A stretch of 64,000 nucleotides of DNA from Marinomonas maritima (GCF_024435075.2 NZ_JAMZEG020000002.1:759501-823500); one strand, 5' to 3'; counted from the first letter of the stretch, positions 33,910-44,300 are shown. Notes: generated from the sequence alone by a model not told the origin. Made by a program: numbers and translations.

Positions 33910-34850
33910 TCAGCAGTTACTTCTTAGCATCGATGAACTTCATGTATTCTCAGGTCACTCGACCTTCACTCTGAATATTCCAGTTCCGTATTAACTCTTT
34001 CTTCAAGCGCAAGCATCAGGCACGACGCTTACCGGAAGATCAAGTTCTTTGGTTAGTCTTGGGTGTGGCTCTTTTTCGGGATGAAGCGATCGAAGAAGTC
34101 GCGAGATGCTTAAATATTTTTTCAGAAGGGTTGGTGGCATCGGAGCAGCTCCTTACCAAAAGTAGCGCATCTCAAGCAAGGTAGCGACATGGTTTGGTGG
34201 CTTTTCCATCGAACAGGTGAGCATTGGGCCAATGAGCGATTTGCTCAGGATGATTGGCAAGGGCTGTAAGTATTTGATTGATGGTGTCATTTTCGCACCC
34301 CGGATACTCCAGAGTTACGAGAACACTTCGGTAGCGCTAGCAATTGTCTAGGAAACTGGGTCCATGCCACAAAAAAAGCCAGTCTGCCCGAATTATAACG
34401 TTCAAGGTAAAGCCAAGATGGTACTGACATCACTTCCTATCAGCAACTACCCTGCTGACAAAATTGCTCAGTTGTATCATCGGTGATGGAAAATTGAACT
34501 GGGATATCGTGACATCAAATCTTCCATGTTTAACAACGTCATTATGTTGCGCAGTAAGAAAGTCGATTGAATCTATCAAGAAATGTGGGTGATGTTACTG
34601 GCATACAGCACCGTGCATCGAGAGGTGAGTCATGCGACGGCACATGTTTAACGAGCGATTTAAAATGGCGTTTACTTTTATTGCTTCCAGCTTGATCGTG
34701 ATGGCAGCGGCTAAGCCAGAATCGAAGACAGGAGTGCGTCTTAAGGAGCTTAAGGTCTGGAGTGTGTAATTTATTTCTGGAACGAAAGAAAGCGAGGCTT
34801 AATCGATCTTGCTTGGTCAAGTAATCAAAGACGAGATATCCGGTATCTCG
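33910..34850 (+). pseudogene. Degraded IS4-family transposase
   Basis: Frame-shifted, stop-interrupted pieces align in order with IS4-type transposases such as E. coli InsG: RRLPEDQVLWLVLGVALF (from 34023), YLIDGVIFRTPDTPE, MVLTSLPISNYPADK, IELGYRDIKSSM and YQEMWVMLLAYS. The first DDE Asp region (IDGV) and the Glu region (WKIELGY) are traceable. The sequence jumps from EHFGSASNC directly to LGNWVHATKKA, so the middle catalytic segment is deleted. No full frame exceeds a short piece. This accounts for most of the 1.1-kb gene-free gap between apt and yfaZ. Boundaries are approximate; terminal inverted repeats were not identified. Confidence 0.85.
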
Positions 34851-34880
34851 TAATGCTGCTCCGCTTAAGTGAGCAGCATT
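34831..34880. repeat. Tandem hairpins at the right edge of the IS4 remnant
   Basis: Two adjacent inverted repeats: ACGAGATA / TATCTCGT (34831-34838, 34844-34851; loop TCCGG) and AATGCTGCT / AGCAGCATT (34852-34860, 34872-34880; loop 11). Together they could terminate yfaZ transcription or be part of an old element end. No T-tract follows directly. Confidence 0.5.
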
Positions 34881-34925
34881 AGGCCAAGGCCACCTTTTTT
34901 ATTTTTAGTCGTTAACGCAGTGCAA

Positions 34926-35495
34926 TTAGAAGTCTACTGTTGCCCCAATAGCGAATCCATTATTTACCTCTTTGCGAGTGCCGATCTTATTTTCATAAAC
35001 AATTCTTGTCTTGCCATAGCTGAGGAATGCTCGGGCATTTCGCATTGTCATGTATTCGGCACGAAGTTCATAAACATACATATGATCTAAGTTAGTTAAA
35101 GACAGTGATTCTGGAGCGTAATACAAGGAGCCAAAGATGCTCAGACGGTTTGCTTCAGGAATTGTATAGCGATACCAGCCACCTAATGCAATAGCAGCTG
35201 AGACATCGCCATCATCTTTTAAATCAGCATATATACCATATAAACGAACACCAAGGCCAACTTGCAAAGGACCGTTAGTATCGGAATCATCTATCCCCAA
35301 TCCAAGATATCCAGCGGTCACGCTTTCATCTTTATCATAGGAAAAACCAGCGTCTACACTATACGTCCCCATGTCAAAGCTTGCATCACCTTTTACGGTT
35401 TCGTTTGTTAATGCAACACTAGCTGTTGACGCGTTTACTAGAGATGATCCTAGGATACCGGCTGTTAACAATAGTGTTTTATGTGTGAGGTTCAT
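34926..35495 (-). CDS. yfaZ: YfaZ-family outer-membrane beta-barrel protein
   Basis: 189 residues. A signal peptide (MNLTHKTLLLTAGILG) is cleaved near VNAS|TA. The mature sequence alternates polar and aromatic residues in short strands (YLGLGIDDSD, LGVRLYGIYADLKDD, SLYYAPESL), and ends in Phe, typical of outer-membrane barrels. The YYAPESL block is characteristic of YfaZ. The function is not established. It starts 10 bases after ttcA on the same strand, an unusual operon partner. Confidence 0.85.
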   Translation of the reverse strand: MNLTHKTLLLTAGILGSSLVNASTASVALTNETVKGDASFDMGTYSVDAGFSYDKDESVTAGYLGLGIDDSDTNGPLQVGLGVRLYGIYADLKDDGDVSAAIALGGWYRYTIPEANRLSIFGSLYYAPESLSLTNLDHMYVYELRAEYMTMRNARAFLSYGKTRIVYENKIGTRKEVNNGFAIGATVDF

Positions 35496-35505
35496 TTCTA
35501 TTATC

Positions 35506-36345
35506 CTATAATGAAATAATATTTAATCGATCAAAGGCCGCTGGCGACTGCTTTAACCCTTTAAAATCAAATAATTCGTTGTCTGCTAAGTGCGATGGAA
35601 CGACATTTTGAATAGCAGTAAACATAGTTTCTGTTCGTCCTGGAAACTCTTTTTCCCATTTTTGTAACATGTCTTTAACAACTTGTCGCTGTAGATTTTC
35701 TTGGGATCCACAAAGATTACAAGGAATAATGGGATACTCCTTCATAACAGAAAATGTCTCAATGTCTTTTTCTTTGCAGTACGCCAAGGGACGAATAACG
35801 ATATGTTTACCATCATCGCTTAGAAGCTTCGGCGGCATGGATTTCAATTTGCCACCAAAAAACATATTTAAGAATAACGTTTCAAGAATGTCATCTCTAT
35901 GATGGCCAAGCGCTATTTTTGTCGCCCCAATTTCTTCCGCGAAACCATACAAGGACCCACGACGCAAGCGAGAGCACAAGCCGCAGGTGGTTTTACCCTC
36001 AGGTACAATCTCTTTCACGATGCTGTAAGTGTCACGCTCTAGAATATGAAAGTCGACTCCTATCTCTTCCAAGTAAGCAGGTAAAATATGCTCAGGGAAA
36101 CCGGGTTGCTTTTGATCTAAATTGACCGCAACGATGCTGAAACGAATCGGTGCGCTAGCTTGTAGGTTTCGTAAAATCTCAAGCATAGTGTAAGAGTCTT
36201 TACCACCGGATAGACACACCATCACTTTGTCGCCTTCTTCAATCATGTTGAAGTCAGCAATAGCTTGGCCTGTTAATCTACGAAGGCGTTTTTGGAGCTT
36301 ATTCAGCTCAAGTTTTTCTTTGGGTTTATTCGATAAGTCCATCAT
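35506..36345 (-). CDS. ttcA: tRNA 2-thiocytidine biosynthesis protein
   Basis: Iron-sulfur enzyme thiolating C32 of some tRNAs. The PP-loop MVCLSGGKDSYTML binds ATP; two CX2C pairs, CGLCSRLRRG and CNLCGSQENLQR, bind the cluster. The 279-residue length is normal. Two adjacent ATG codons (36345, 36342) could start translation. yfaZ follows directly. Confidence 0.97.
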   Translation of the reverse strand: MMDLSNKPKEKLELNKLQKRLRRLTGQAIADFNMIEEGDKVMVCLSGGKDSYTMLEILRNLQASAPIRFSIVAVNLDQKQPGFPEHILPAYLEEIGVDFHILERDTYSIVKEIVPEGKTTCGLCSRLRRGSLYGFAEEIGATKIALGHHRDDILETLFLNMFFGGKLKSMPPKLLSDDGKHIVIRPLAYCKEKDIETFSVMKEYPIIPCNLCGSQENLQRQVVKDMLQKWEKEFPGRTETMFTAIQNVVPSHLADNELFDFKGLKQSPAAFDRLNIISL

Positions 36346-36464
36346 ATATACGCTTTAAACAAAACGTACTCATATTACTATAAATGAAGGCAGAATCGCA
36401 TATAAAATGAAGAATATACGACAAAAGCGTATAAAAAATTGATTTTTTTGCTTTTTGTAGGTAG

Positions 36465-36983
36465 TTACTTATTTAGACCTACAAATTGTAATGTTGAGCG
36501 GCATCCTCTGCAAACGTATTCAACGCCATCTTGAGCTCTAGTGTGGCGCCGTTTACTAAAGTGGTGTTTTTGACAGGAGCAATGATACTCATAAGATTGC
36601 TTTTGAGGAGGTACATCAAAGGAATGAGTCCTACTTGGCCTAATGCCATAAACTTTCAGCATAACCGCTTGCCACTCTTTTCCGTGAGGTCTCACCGTAT
36701 CGCCATAAATCTGATAAACAATGATATGGGCCACCTCATGGGGAACTACCGTACTGACAAACTCGTCTGGGTTTTGTTGGTACATAAAATGATTAAAGCG
36801 CAGTTCATTCTTTTGTAAATGAGCCGTACCGGCTGCCTTCCCTCTTTGTTTTAGGTTGCAAGTTGCGGGGATAAATTCATGACCAAAAAACGTGTTTGCT
36901 TGGTCGAAACATACATTTGCTTTATCAATAATGATGTTTAATGCATCATAATCTGCCGCCATATTTTTAGACGTCATAGGCAT
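36465..36983 (-). CDS. sprT: SprT-family zinc metalloprotease-like protein
   Basis: 172 residues. The zincin motif HEVAH (VVPHEVAHIIVYQ) and a C-terminal zinc ribbon (YHCSCQKHHF and VCRGCRSTLQF) define the SprT/Spartan-like fold. Eukaryotic relatives degrade DNA-protein crosslinks; the bacterial role is not settled. It overlaps the end of the recQ-like gene by 10 bases, suggesting translational coupling and a genome-maintenance context. Confidence 0.9.
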   Translation of the reverse strand: MPMTSKNMAADYDALNIIIDKANVCFDQANTFFGHEFIPATCNLKQRGKAAGTAHLQKNELRFNHFMYQQNPDEFVSTVVPHEVAHIIVYQIYGDTVRPHGKEWQAVMLKVYGIRPSRTHSFDVPPQKQSYEYHCSCQKHHFSKRRHTRAQDGVEYVCRGCRSTLQFVGLNK

Positions 36984-38740
36984 AATGTACTGGCCTCTTT
37001 TGGATTCGATTCGTGAATAATTTTCATCAAGCTTTCGGAAAAATCAGCCACACTCTCTTTTGAGAGCCCAGTTAAGCGACTTAATGAAGCAATAGAGTTG
37101 GGTTTATGTAAACAAATTAACCTAAGTTGAGTGTCGCTCAAATTTATTTTTCCGTATTCGTATTTCCACGCCAAAATCTTGTGCCACTTAACCTTGTCTA
37201 ACGCCAGTTGATCTTCCTGAAGTGCTGGGTAATAGTATTCGCTTGGAATAATAATTTGTGTTTTACCTTGTAGTACACTTCGTGATTTTTCAGTAATTTG
37301 CACTGTGAAAGCACTAGACATGCCGATTTTGATGTATTCATAGGCGATTAAGTGACGCACAACAGACTTCCATTGTACTTCGTTTAGCTCCTTGCCCTTT
37401 CCAAATAATGGGAGTAACTCCGCCCTGATGGCACTTACGGCTTTGGTTTTCTTTCCCAATAAAATTTGGATGAGTAATGCAAATGGCTGTAAGCCTTTCG
37501 TATGATAAATCAGTGACAAAAACTTTTGGCTGGTTGTTGTCATGTTTTGTTCTGATTTTGTAGAAAGACAGCGATCACAGTGAAGGCAAGCGGGAATGCT
37601 TTCATCAAAATGCGACAGTAAATTTTGTCGCCTACAACCGCGCCCTTCTAAGATTTGAAATAAGTTGCCTAAGTGTTGAGTTTCTTTCTCTGCTACTAAA
37701 GGCTGTGAAGCGGCAAGCTGCTGAGCTTGTAACATATCTTGAAGGCCATACAGCAAAAGTGATTTTGCTGGTTTTCCATCGCGACCAGCCCGACCCACTT
37801 CTTGAAAATACGATTCTGGGTTATTAGGCAAGTCCAAATGCACAACAAATCTTACATGGGCAATATCGATACCCATTCCATACGCTGTAGTTGCGACCAT
37901 AATGGTGCCATATTGCTCAGCAAAGATTTTATGGTTTCTTTGCTTATCTTTTTCTGTCATTGCTGCGTGGTAGCTCAAACTCGGTAGTCCTAAATGGCTC
38001 AACCAGCTAGCAATTTCTTCTGTTTTTTTTCTAGAGCGACAATAAATAATGCCAGTTTCGCCTGGTACTTCATGATGCAGAAAATACAATATTTGTTGCT
38101 TGGCTTTTCTTTTTTGTGCAATTTGAATATTAATGTTGGCGCGATCAAAGCTGTTCTTCATAACAAGGCAGTTATGAAGTTGTAACGACTCTTGAATGGA
38201 GGTAATGGTCTTTTTATCGACTGTTCCGGTAAGCGCGATGATAGGAACATTAGGAAAAAAAGCTTTAAGCTGGCCTAATTGGCTGTACTCTGGCCTGAAA
38301 AAATTACCCCATTGAGAAATACAGTGAGCTTCATCAATGGCAAAGAGAGCAATATCAAAACTATGAAGAAAACCGATGACGGAAGGTTGAACCAGTTTTT
38401 CTGGAGACAGATACAGTAAATCAATGTGTTTATGTCGTAATGCCCAAATAAGATCATCTTGTTCGCCAGGGTTTAATGTGGAATTAAGAAACTGTGCACT
38501 AATGCCCTTTTTATTCAATTCATCCACTTGCTGAGACATAAGAGACAACAAAGGGCTGACAATGACCGCGACACCATTTCTAATGAGTCCAGCCGCTTGG
38601 TAAACCAGAGATTTTCCGCCGCCTGTTGGCGCCGCGAGCAAAACGTCTCGACCAGAACATAATGCGTCTATTGCTTCTTCTTGCAGTGGACGATATTCGG
38701 TGTGGCCTAAACGGGAAAGTGTACGTTTCTTTAAGTTCAT
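36974..38740 (-). CDS. recQ: RecQ-family ATP-dependent DNA helicase
   Basis: 588 residues. Walker A is LLAAPTGGGKSLVYQ, DEAH box IDEAHCISQWG, motif VI QEVGRAGRDGKPAKS. The RecQ zinc-binding subdomain retains Cys residues (GCRRQNLL and ACLHCDRC). A C-terminal HRDC-like segment (ICLHKPNSIASLSRLTGLS) ends the protein. It unwinds DNA 3' to 5' in recombination repair. It leads into sprT with overlap. It might be a RecQ paralogue rather than the sole RecQ. Confidence 0.92.
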   Translation of the reverse strand: MNLKKRTLSRLGHTEYRPLQEEAIDALCSGRDVLLAAPTGGGKSLVYQAAGLIRNGVAVIVSPLLSLMSQQVDELNKKGISAQFLNSTLNPGEQDDLIWALRHKHIDLLYLSPEKLVQPSVIGFLHSFDIALFAIDEAHCISQWGNFFRPEYSQLGQLKAFFPNVPIIALTGTVDKKTITSIQESLQLHNCLVMKNSFDRANINIQIAQKRKAKQQILYFLHHEVPGETGIIYCRSRKKTEEIASWLSHLGLPSLSYHAAMTEKDKQRNHKIFAEQYGTIMVATTAYGMGIDIAHVRFVVHLDLPNNPESYFQEVGRAGRDGKPAKSLLLYGLQDMLQAQQLAASQPLVAEKETQHLGNLFQILEGRGCRRQNLLSHFDESIPACLHCDRCLSTKSEQNMTTTSQKFLSLIYHTKGLQPFALLIQILLGKKTKAVSAIRAELLPLFGKGKELNEVQWKSVVRHLIAYEYIKIGMSSAFTVQITEKSRSVLQGKTQIIIPSEYYYPALQEDQLALDKVKWHKILAWKYEYGKINLSDTQLRLICLHKPNSIASLSRLTGLSKESVADFSESLMKIIHESNPKEASTLCL

Positions 38741-38836
38741 TTGGGAATTATCCCTTAACCACGCACTTTCTGCATCGATTTTTCACCTTCTTTTCGCTAG
38801 AATCGGATACTTAATCTGTATTAGGGAAATATCTAC

Positions 38837-39481
38837 ATGGCACACCAACCTCTTGATGATCTTGAATTAGAGACGTTAGAAAGTTTTTTGGAGTCGGATC
38901 AAGTTCATGAGGAATGTCAAAACTTTGTTATGACTCATGGCTTCTTAACGGCATTGTCTATTTGTCCTGTTAGCACTGCTGAGGAGAAGTGGTTGCCCGT
39001 TATTTTTGAAGACACACCAAAATTCGAAAGTGAAAAACAAGAAAAGCAAATACTTCAGTACTTATCACGTCTTTTTATTGATATTCAAAAAGAGCTGGAG
39101 TCTGAAGATGGCTTTATGATCCCTTGTGAGCTAGAAATGGGGCAATCTCCAGAAGAGTTGAGCGAATTGCAAGAATGGGCCTCCGGTTTTATGGAGGGGG
39201 TGTTTATGACCGAAAGCGCTTGGTTTGAGTCTGAAAAAGAAGAAGTGGTTGCCGAGTTGTTGCTACCTATTATGGTTGCTTCAGACTTATTTGATGACGA
39301 AGAAGTGATTGAGATTAGAGCCAGTGAAAAATTGACTAATTCTTGTATTGCTCAGATACCAGACGTCTTAACGGATCTATTTTTAGTGTTGCGTACTGAG
39401 CCTGAGAAAAGACCTTTTCCAAAACCTCAGCAAAAAGCACAAGGCAATAAAAATAAGAAAAAAGGTGGTAAAAAGTCTTAG
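38837..39481 (+). CDS. UPF0149/YecA-family protein
   Basis: 214 residues. An acidic helical domain (LDDLELETLESFLES, WASGFMEGVF) matches UPF0149/YecA-YgfB. The C-terminus is a basic Gly/Lys tail (NKNKKKGGKKS) rather than a SEC-C zinc motif. Its function is unknown in general. It is divergent from recQ with about 96 bases between start codons. Confidence 0.86.
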   Translation: MAHQPLDDLELETLESFLESDQVHEECQNFVMTHGFLTALSICPVSTAEEKWLPVIFEDTPKFESEKQEKQILQYLSRLFIDIQKELESEDGFMIPCELEMGQSPEELSELQEWASGFMEGVFMTESAWFESEKEEVVAELLLPIMVASDLFDDEEVIEIRASEKLTNSCIAQIPDVLTDLFLVLRTEPEKRPFPKPQQKAQGNKNKKKGGKKS

Positions 39482-39503
39482 CATTATAGACAGCCTGCGG
39501 CTC

Positions 39504-40658
39504 TTATTGTTGCAGGCGTTCATTCCTCAGTGCGACAAGCGTGATGTCGTCAAGCTGCACCGATTCACCTCGGTACTCGGTGAGCTTTTTTTCTGTCATT
39601 TTTTGCGCCAAAATTAGACTTTTTTCTGAGTAAGAACTTGAAATTAGTTTTTCCACCTGATCGTCTCCAAGCATCTCATCATGACAGTTTTTAAGCTCTA
39701 AGACGCCGTCTGAAACAATTACCAGAGTATCATCCACATTCAATTTGTTACTTTGCAAATCGCCTTCAAATTCGTACGCAGGAAGAATACCTAATGGCAT
39801 ATGATTCGACCGCAAATAGTCTATAGCGCCACAAGCTCTTCGAATCAATGCATTGGGCATTCCCCCTCCCCAGTACAGAATGTCACCGTTTGGAGTCATT
39901 AATATTAAGTAGCCTGCACAAAACATGTAATCGGGCAAAATGCTGAATAGTATTCTATTCATCTGCCCTGCGAGTTCATTTACATCAAGTAAATCATCAA
40001 CGGCGTCAAAAAAAGCATGCATGACGGGTAATGCACCGATAGAAGCGGGTAAACCATGTCCTGTAAAATCGCCTACAAAAATTAGGCGAGCACCGTCTGA
40101 TCGAGTTTTTACTAAGGCGAGATCGCCATTAAAACTAGCAGCTGATAGTCGAGTAATAACAACATGCTCAGAGTTGTTTTCGCTGCGCGTCTGAATGTGA
40201 TCAAGAACATGGTGGGCCATTTCATGTTCTCGTTCTATCATCGTTTGATAATAAGTGAGCGCTTTATTTTTGCGGTACATTTCTTTCATTAATTCGACAT
40301 GGCGCATGTGCGTTTTTAGTCTAATGTTGAAAAGAACTTCATTAAATGGTTTTGGAATAAAATCATCCGCTCCAGACTTAAAACACTTATCCATAACCGT
40401 GTCTGTAGCCTGTGAAGAAAGGAAAATCATAGGTATAAAACGATTGCCAGATAGTGCTTTAAGCGTTTTAACGAGGTCGAAGCCACTACCGCCTTTTACA
40501 ACAACATCCAATGTCACCATGTCGGGTGCATAGTCAATGAAAGCCTGAACAGCATCTTCGTAACTACTGACACTTGTGACCGTGACATTTTCTTTTTCCG
40601 CGCATAAAGAAATGATTTCGCGGTAAACGGGTTCACTGTCTACGCATAATAATTTCAT
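39504..40658 (-). CDS. Response regulator with PP2C-type (RsbU/SpoIIE) phosphatase domain
   Basis: 384 residues. An N-terminal receiver domain (phospho-Asp in MVTLDVVVKGGSG, Lys in FIPKPFNEVL) is joined by a helical linker to a PP2C/SpoIIE phosphatase (metal Asp in VGDFTGHGLPAS and VSDGVLEL; ending LDDITLVAL). It should dephosphorylate the adjacent STAS protein in response to receiver phosphorylation. The pair resembles HsbR-HsbA of Pseudomonas, but the C-terminal kinase domain of HsbR is not visible. It starts 10 bases after the STAS gene. Confidence 0.9.
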   Translation of the reverse strand: MKLLCVDSEPVYREIISLCAEKENVTVTSVSSYEDAVQAFIDYAPDMVTLDVVVKGGSGFDLVKTLKALSGNRFIPMIFLSSQATDTVMDKCFKSGADDFIPKPFNEVLFNIRLKTHMRHVELMKEMYRKNKALTYYQTMIEREHEMAHHVLDHIQTRSENNSEHVVITRLSAASFNGDLALVKTRSDGARLIFVGDFTGHGLPASIGALPVMHAFFDAVDDLLDVNELAGQMNRILFSILPDYMFCAGYLILMTPNGDILYWGGGMPNALIRRACGAIDYLRSNHMPLGILPAYEFEGDLQSNKLNVDDTLVIVSDGVLELKNCHDEMLGDDQVEKLISSSYSEKSLILAQKMTEKKLTEYRGESVQLDDITLVALRNERLQQ

Positions 40659-40668
40659 CTGTCTTGCC

Positions 40669-40971
40669 TTATTGAATATCGAAGCGTTTGTCGAAGCGAG
40701 AAATCATTAGAATGTTTTTAATAAAGGCATTTGCTCCTTTTAGCTGAATATTACTTTCTAATTCAATGGTATTTCTCATACTCAACAGCATACCCAGTGC
40801 CGCGCTGTCTAAATATTCAACCATACTCATATCAATAACATAGACTTTATAATGATTCGTGAGATCAGAATAAGCCTCACGAAAATCATTAAACAAGGAA
40901 AAGTCAAAGCTGCCAACAATCGTAATTGTTACCGTGTTTATAGAATCATTTGCTGTGACTGAAATACTCAT
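40669..40971 (-). CDS. STAS-domain anti-sigma factor antagonist
   Basis: 100 residues, a single STAS domain. The phosphorylatable Ser is in EYLDSAALGMLLSM, the SpoIIAA/RsbV signature. It is the probable substrate of the neighbouring PP2C response regulator. In Pseudomonas the equivalent HsbA acts on FlgM or a diguanylate cyclase; no such target lies in this window. It begins 27 bases after bolA on the same strand. Confidence 0.9.
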   Translation of the reverse strand: MSISVTANDSINTVTITIVGSFDFSLFNDFREAYSDLTNHYKVYVIDMSMVEYLDSAALGMLLSMRNTIELESNIQLKGANAFIKNILMISRFDKRFDIQ

Positions 40972-40998
40972 TAGCGTGTCGAGTTTGGGGTATTCGCC

Positions 40999-41304
40999 CT
41001 ACTCGCCTCCGTGGCATTTTGGCGATGAAGGAGCAAGCGTATTACGCTCACTCCATTCTTGAATTGAATATAGGTGCATTGCAAGAGCATGAATTTTTGT
41101 CATTTCTTCTTGCAGTGTTGCATACACAAGTTGATGACGTTGAACCAATCTCTTTCCTTGGAATTCATCGCTTACCAAAACAAGTTTAAAATGAGACTCA
41201 CTTCCCTCAGGGACATTGTGCATATAACTTTCGTTTTCAAGCGTCATATGATGAATATCAATTTTTTCATTAATGCGTTGATCAATTTGCGTTTGTACGT
41301 TCAT
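40999..41304 (-). CDS. bolA: BolA-family protein
   Basis: 101 residues. Core blocks SYMHNVPEGSESHFKLV and KRLVQRHQLVYATL, plus IHALAMHLYSIQEW, are classic BolA. BolA binds DNA and pairs with monothiol glutaredoxins; it affects morphology and iron homeostasis. The His of RHQ is the usual cluster ligand. It follows mksB by 10 bases on the same strand, an unusual location. Confidence 0.95.
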   Translation of the reverse strand: MNVQTQIDQRINEKIDIHHMTLENESYMHNVPEGSESHFKLVLVSDEFQGKRLVQRHQLVYATLQEEMTKIHALAMHLYSIQEWSERNTLAPSSPKCHGGE

Positions 41305-41314
41305 AGCTTTCCTA

Positions 41315-44300
41315 TTATGCCGACGTTAACAAGCTATTGGACTCGCCATTCAATAGGACTTGGCCCTTTTCTTTTGGGTAAGCTACGTCAATGGAAACCG
41401 CACCACCTTCACGCCACACGCTGATAATGGTGTCCATATTAGCGGCCATTACGGCACGTTTATCGTCTGGTGCCGCAGCGATTACTTGCAGTCCAATATC
41501 TTTCATAAAGCCCATACACGTTGAGGTTTTTACCATGTCTATTTTGTTAAATGCCTCGTCAAACATGGCCAAAGAGAATCCACCAACGATATCTCCCTCC
41601 ATGGTTTCATGTAATCGATACGTCGTAGAGAGGGCTGCCGCAATGGCTAGGTAAAATGGTATTTGGTGCTCGCCACCAGACCCTGTTTGAATTCGCTGGC
41701 TCAGTGTCGTTTTTTTATTACCTTCGCCGTCCAAGATATCGACTTCGAAGTTATAAAATTTTCGGTAGTCAGCAAGGTCTTGTTGCTTGTCTTCATCCGA
41801 TATAAGTTCCTGAATGGATGCAATAGCGCGCGCATGCTCAGGATCATTGCTTAAATGCGGATCAAACAATCCACCTACATTTGCCTGATCCTGTGCGCTA
41901 AAGCGTTCAACAAGGTCGAGAATATCTTTCATATCGCCATTAGGGTAATAACGAAATTGATAGATTTCCAAGTTAAAGGGTCTACGCTTTAAACTGTGGT
42001 TGAGCTCTCGAATAATATGAGCGACTTGATCTAAAGAGTCTTTCAACTTAGACACATAATCCGAACGGAAGGTTTCCTCTGCTTCTTTACGAGCCAGCTC
42101 TGCGCGTTTCGCGTATTTGGCCAATTCTGTTTCGCTCAGAATATCAATTTGATAAGAGACATAATGTTCAAACTCTTCAAATTTAGACTCTAAATAATCT
42201 AGTTGAACATCGTTGTCTAAATTCGCTTGATGATATTTACCATAATGATCTGCGACCTCTTTACGTACCTTCTGATCAAAGCTGCGTGCTTTCTCATTGG
42301 CTTTTTCAGCTCGGCTGATGGCTTCTTTATAGATAGCCGCCCCATTTACCATGCTGCTTTCTAATAATGAATAGCGTTCACTTGCAAATTCTGCATCGTA
42401 TCTCGGGTTAGAAGTTAACCGATTACGCTCTTCATCTAGTGCCGCGAGTGCAGAACTCAATTGGCTTTTCTGTGTGTTTAGCGCTCCAAATTGTTCTGCA
42501 ATTTGTTGGCGTTCACGGTCCAGTTTCTTCTGCTCTAATTCAACATTAGCAATGCGTATTTTCAGTGCTTCGATACGATCTTGAAGTTCCGTGTCATCAT
42601 GTTTTTGAAGCTGTGACATTTCAGCTTCAACTGATTCTAGTTCCTGTGTTAATCGAGTAACGGTATGACTTGCGTTACCAATACTGTCTGCATCAAATTG
42701 ATTATTGGCTATGACTCGGCCAAGTAGTGAATCTGCTTGCTCAAGGCGCTGGTCTGCTTTCAAGAAGTTCATTAATTCACTACTAAGGCTTGTAAGCTGC
42801 TTTTCGCGTGACTCACGCATGCCTTCGGTATTGATACCGACCATCATGTGAGGTACAAAACGAATAGTAGAAATTGTCCCAGCCAGTTTTAACATGCCGT
42901 CCGCTGTCATTGCACTGTCTTCACGGAGCAATTCACGCTCAGTTTCTACTGGCTTAATACCGCCTAAACGTCGATTTATATAAGCTTGAGCGTGATCATT
43001 ATTACAGCGAATAAAACGCAACGCAGAGTTATTATCACCTCGGTTTAACCAGAGTCGTGTTTGGGTTGTATCGATAACTCGACAGCCCATTAACTGACGT
43101 CGGTGAGCTCGAAATATACGAATGGCTTCTTCGGCGTCGTCCGGTTCTACTATCAGTGCTTCACGTTGAGCGCCAAGGTAGCCTTCAATCGCATCCTGCC
43201 ATTTTCTATCGGTCACTTCTGCTAGATGACTTAATGGCGTCGCTTTAATGTTGGCATCGTTAAGTAATGCAATAAGACGTTTTGTATTTTGTGAAAGTGG
43301 ACTAACGCCACCTTTTAGCGAGGAAACATCAGATTCCAGTTGCTTACATTCATCTTTCAAGTTCAAAATATTACGATTCAACTCTGAACGTTGCGCAAAT
43401 ACTTGAGACTTTTCTTTATCTAAAGTGTCATTGAGCGCTATTAATTTCTGAGTTAACGGCTTTAGATTGCCTTCAATACGGCCATCTTCAGTAATCAGCC
43501 CGTTAAAGGCAGAAAACTCTTTTACAAGTTTTCTTGTTTCTTTCGACAATAAATCTTCAAAAGAATTAAGCGCTCCTAAAAGCAAGGTGAGTTGACGTAC
43601 TTGTAAAATAGCTTTTTGATCTTGCTGGCCTTGCAATACTAAAAGCTTTTTACTTTGCTCGAGTTGTTGCAACTTCAAACCAACGTCGGAATGTTCGTAT
43701 TGCTGTTCAAAACGAAGCAATTGACCTTGTAGTTGTTTTAACAAACTACCTTGTGTCGCAAGTTCTTCTTCGATCTCTTCTTCACGTTCTTTTTGAAGTT
43801 CGTATTGATCTTGAATGTCGTCTTGTTTACTGCCTAATTCATCAAAGCGGGCTTCAGTTGCGATCCATTGATAGTTGATCGCACTTTGTTCTTGTTGATG
43901 TTTTTTCTCACAGTCTTGCTGAATTAGTTTTAGATCATCAATGCGCTTGGAAACTTCTAACGTTTTGGCTTCTAAGTGACGATATTCATTCAAAGACTTC
44001 TGATAAGCGCCAACTTGAAGCGGCGCTTCGGCCAATACAAAATCTTGTACAAAGCGTGTAGGCGAGGCAATAGGGACAAATTTTAACGCATTCTTGAAGT
44101 TTTTAAGGAAACTGTCCAGTGTAATAAGTTGATCTGGGCTTGGGCTTAATTCTTCAAGGTAGCGATTTATGTATTGGGTAGCTGACGCACTACCGGATTT
44201 AATGTAGGGGTCTAAACACACCTTTTTCATTGACTCACGCACTTCGATCCAAGGCTTAGCTTTGTAGCTTTTACCATCCATAGCGTCGATAAAGTCAGAC

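Noticed and set aside
34542..34820. Reverse 92-codon frame in the IS4 relic
   Set aside because: Antisense of the forward transposase remnants, with no independent evidence.
39493..39517. GCCTGC/GCAGGC inverted repeat between the UPF0149 gene and the response regulator
   Set aside because: Short stem with large loop, no T-run, and it overlaps the 3' end of the reverse gene; too weak to call a terminator.
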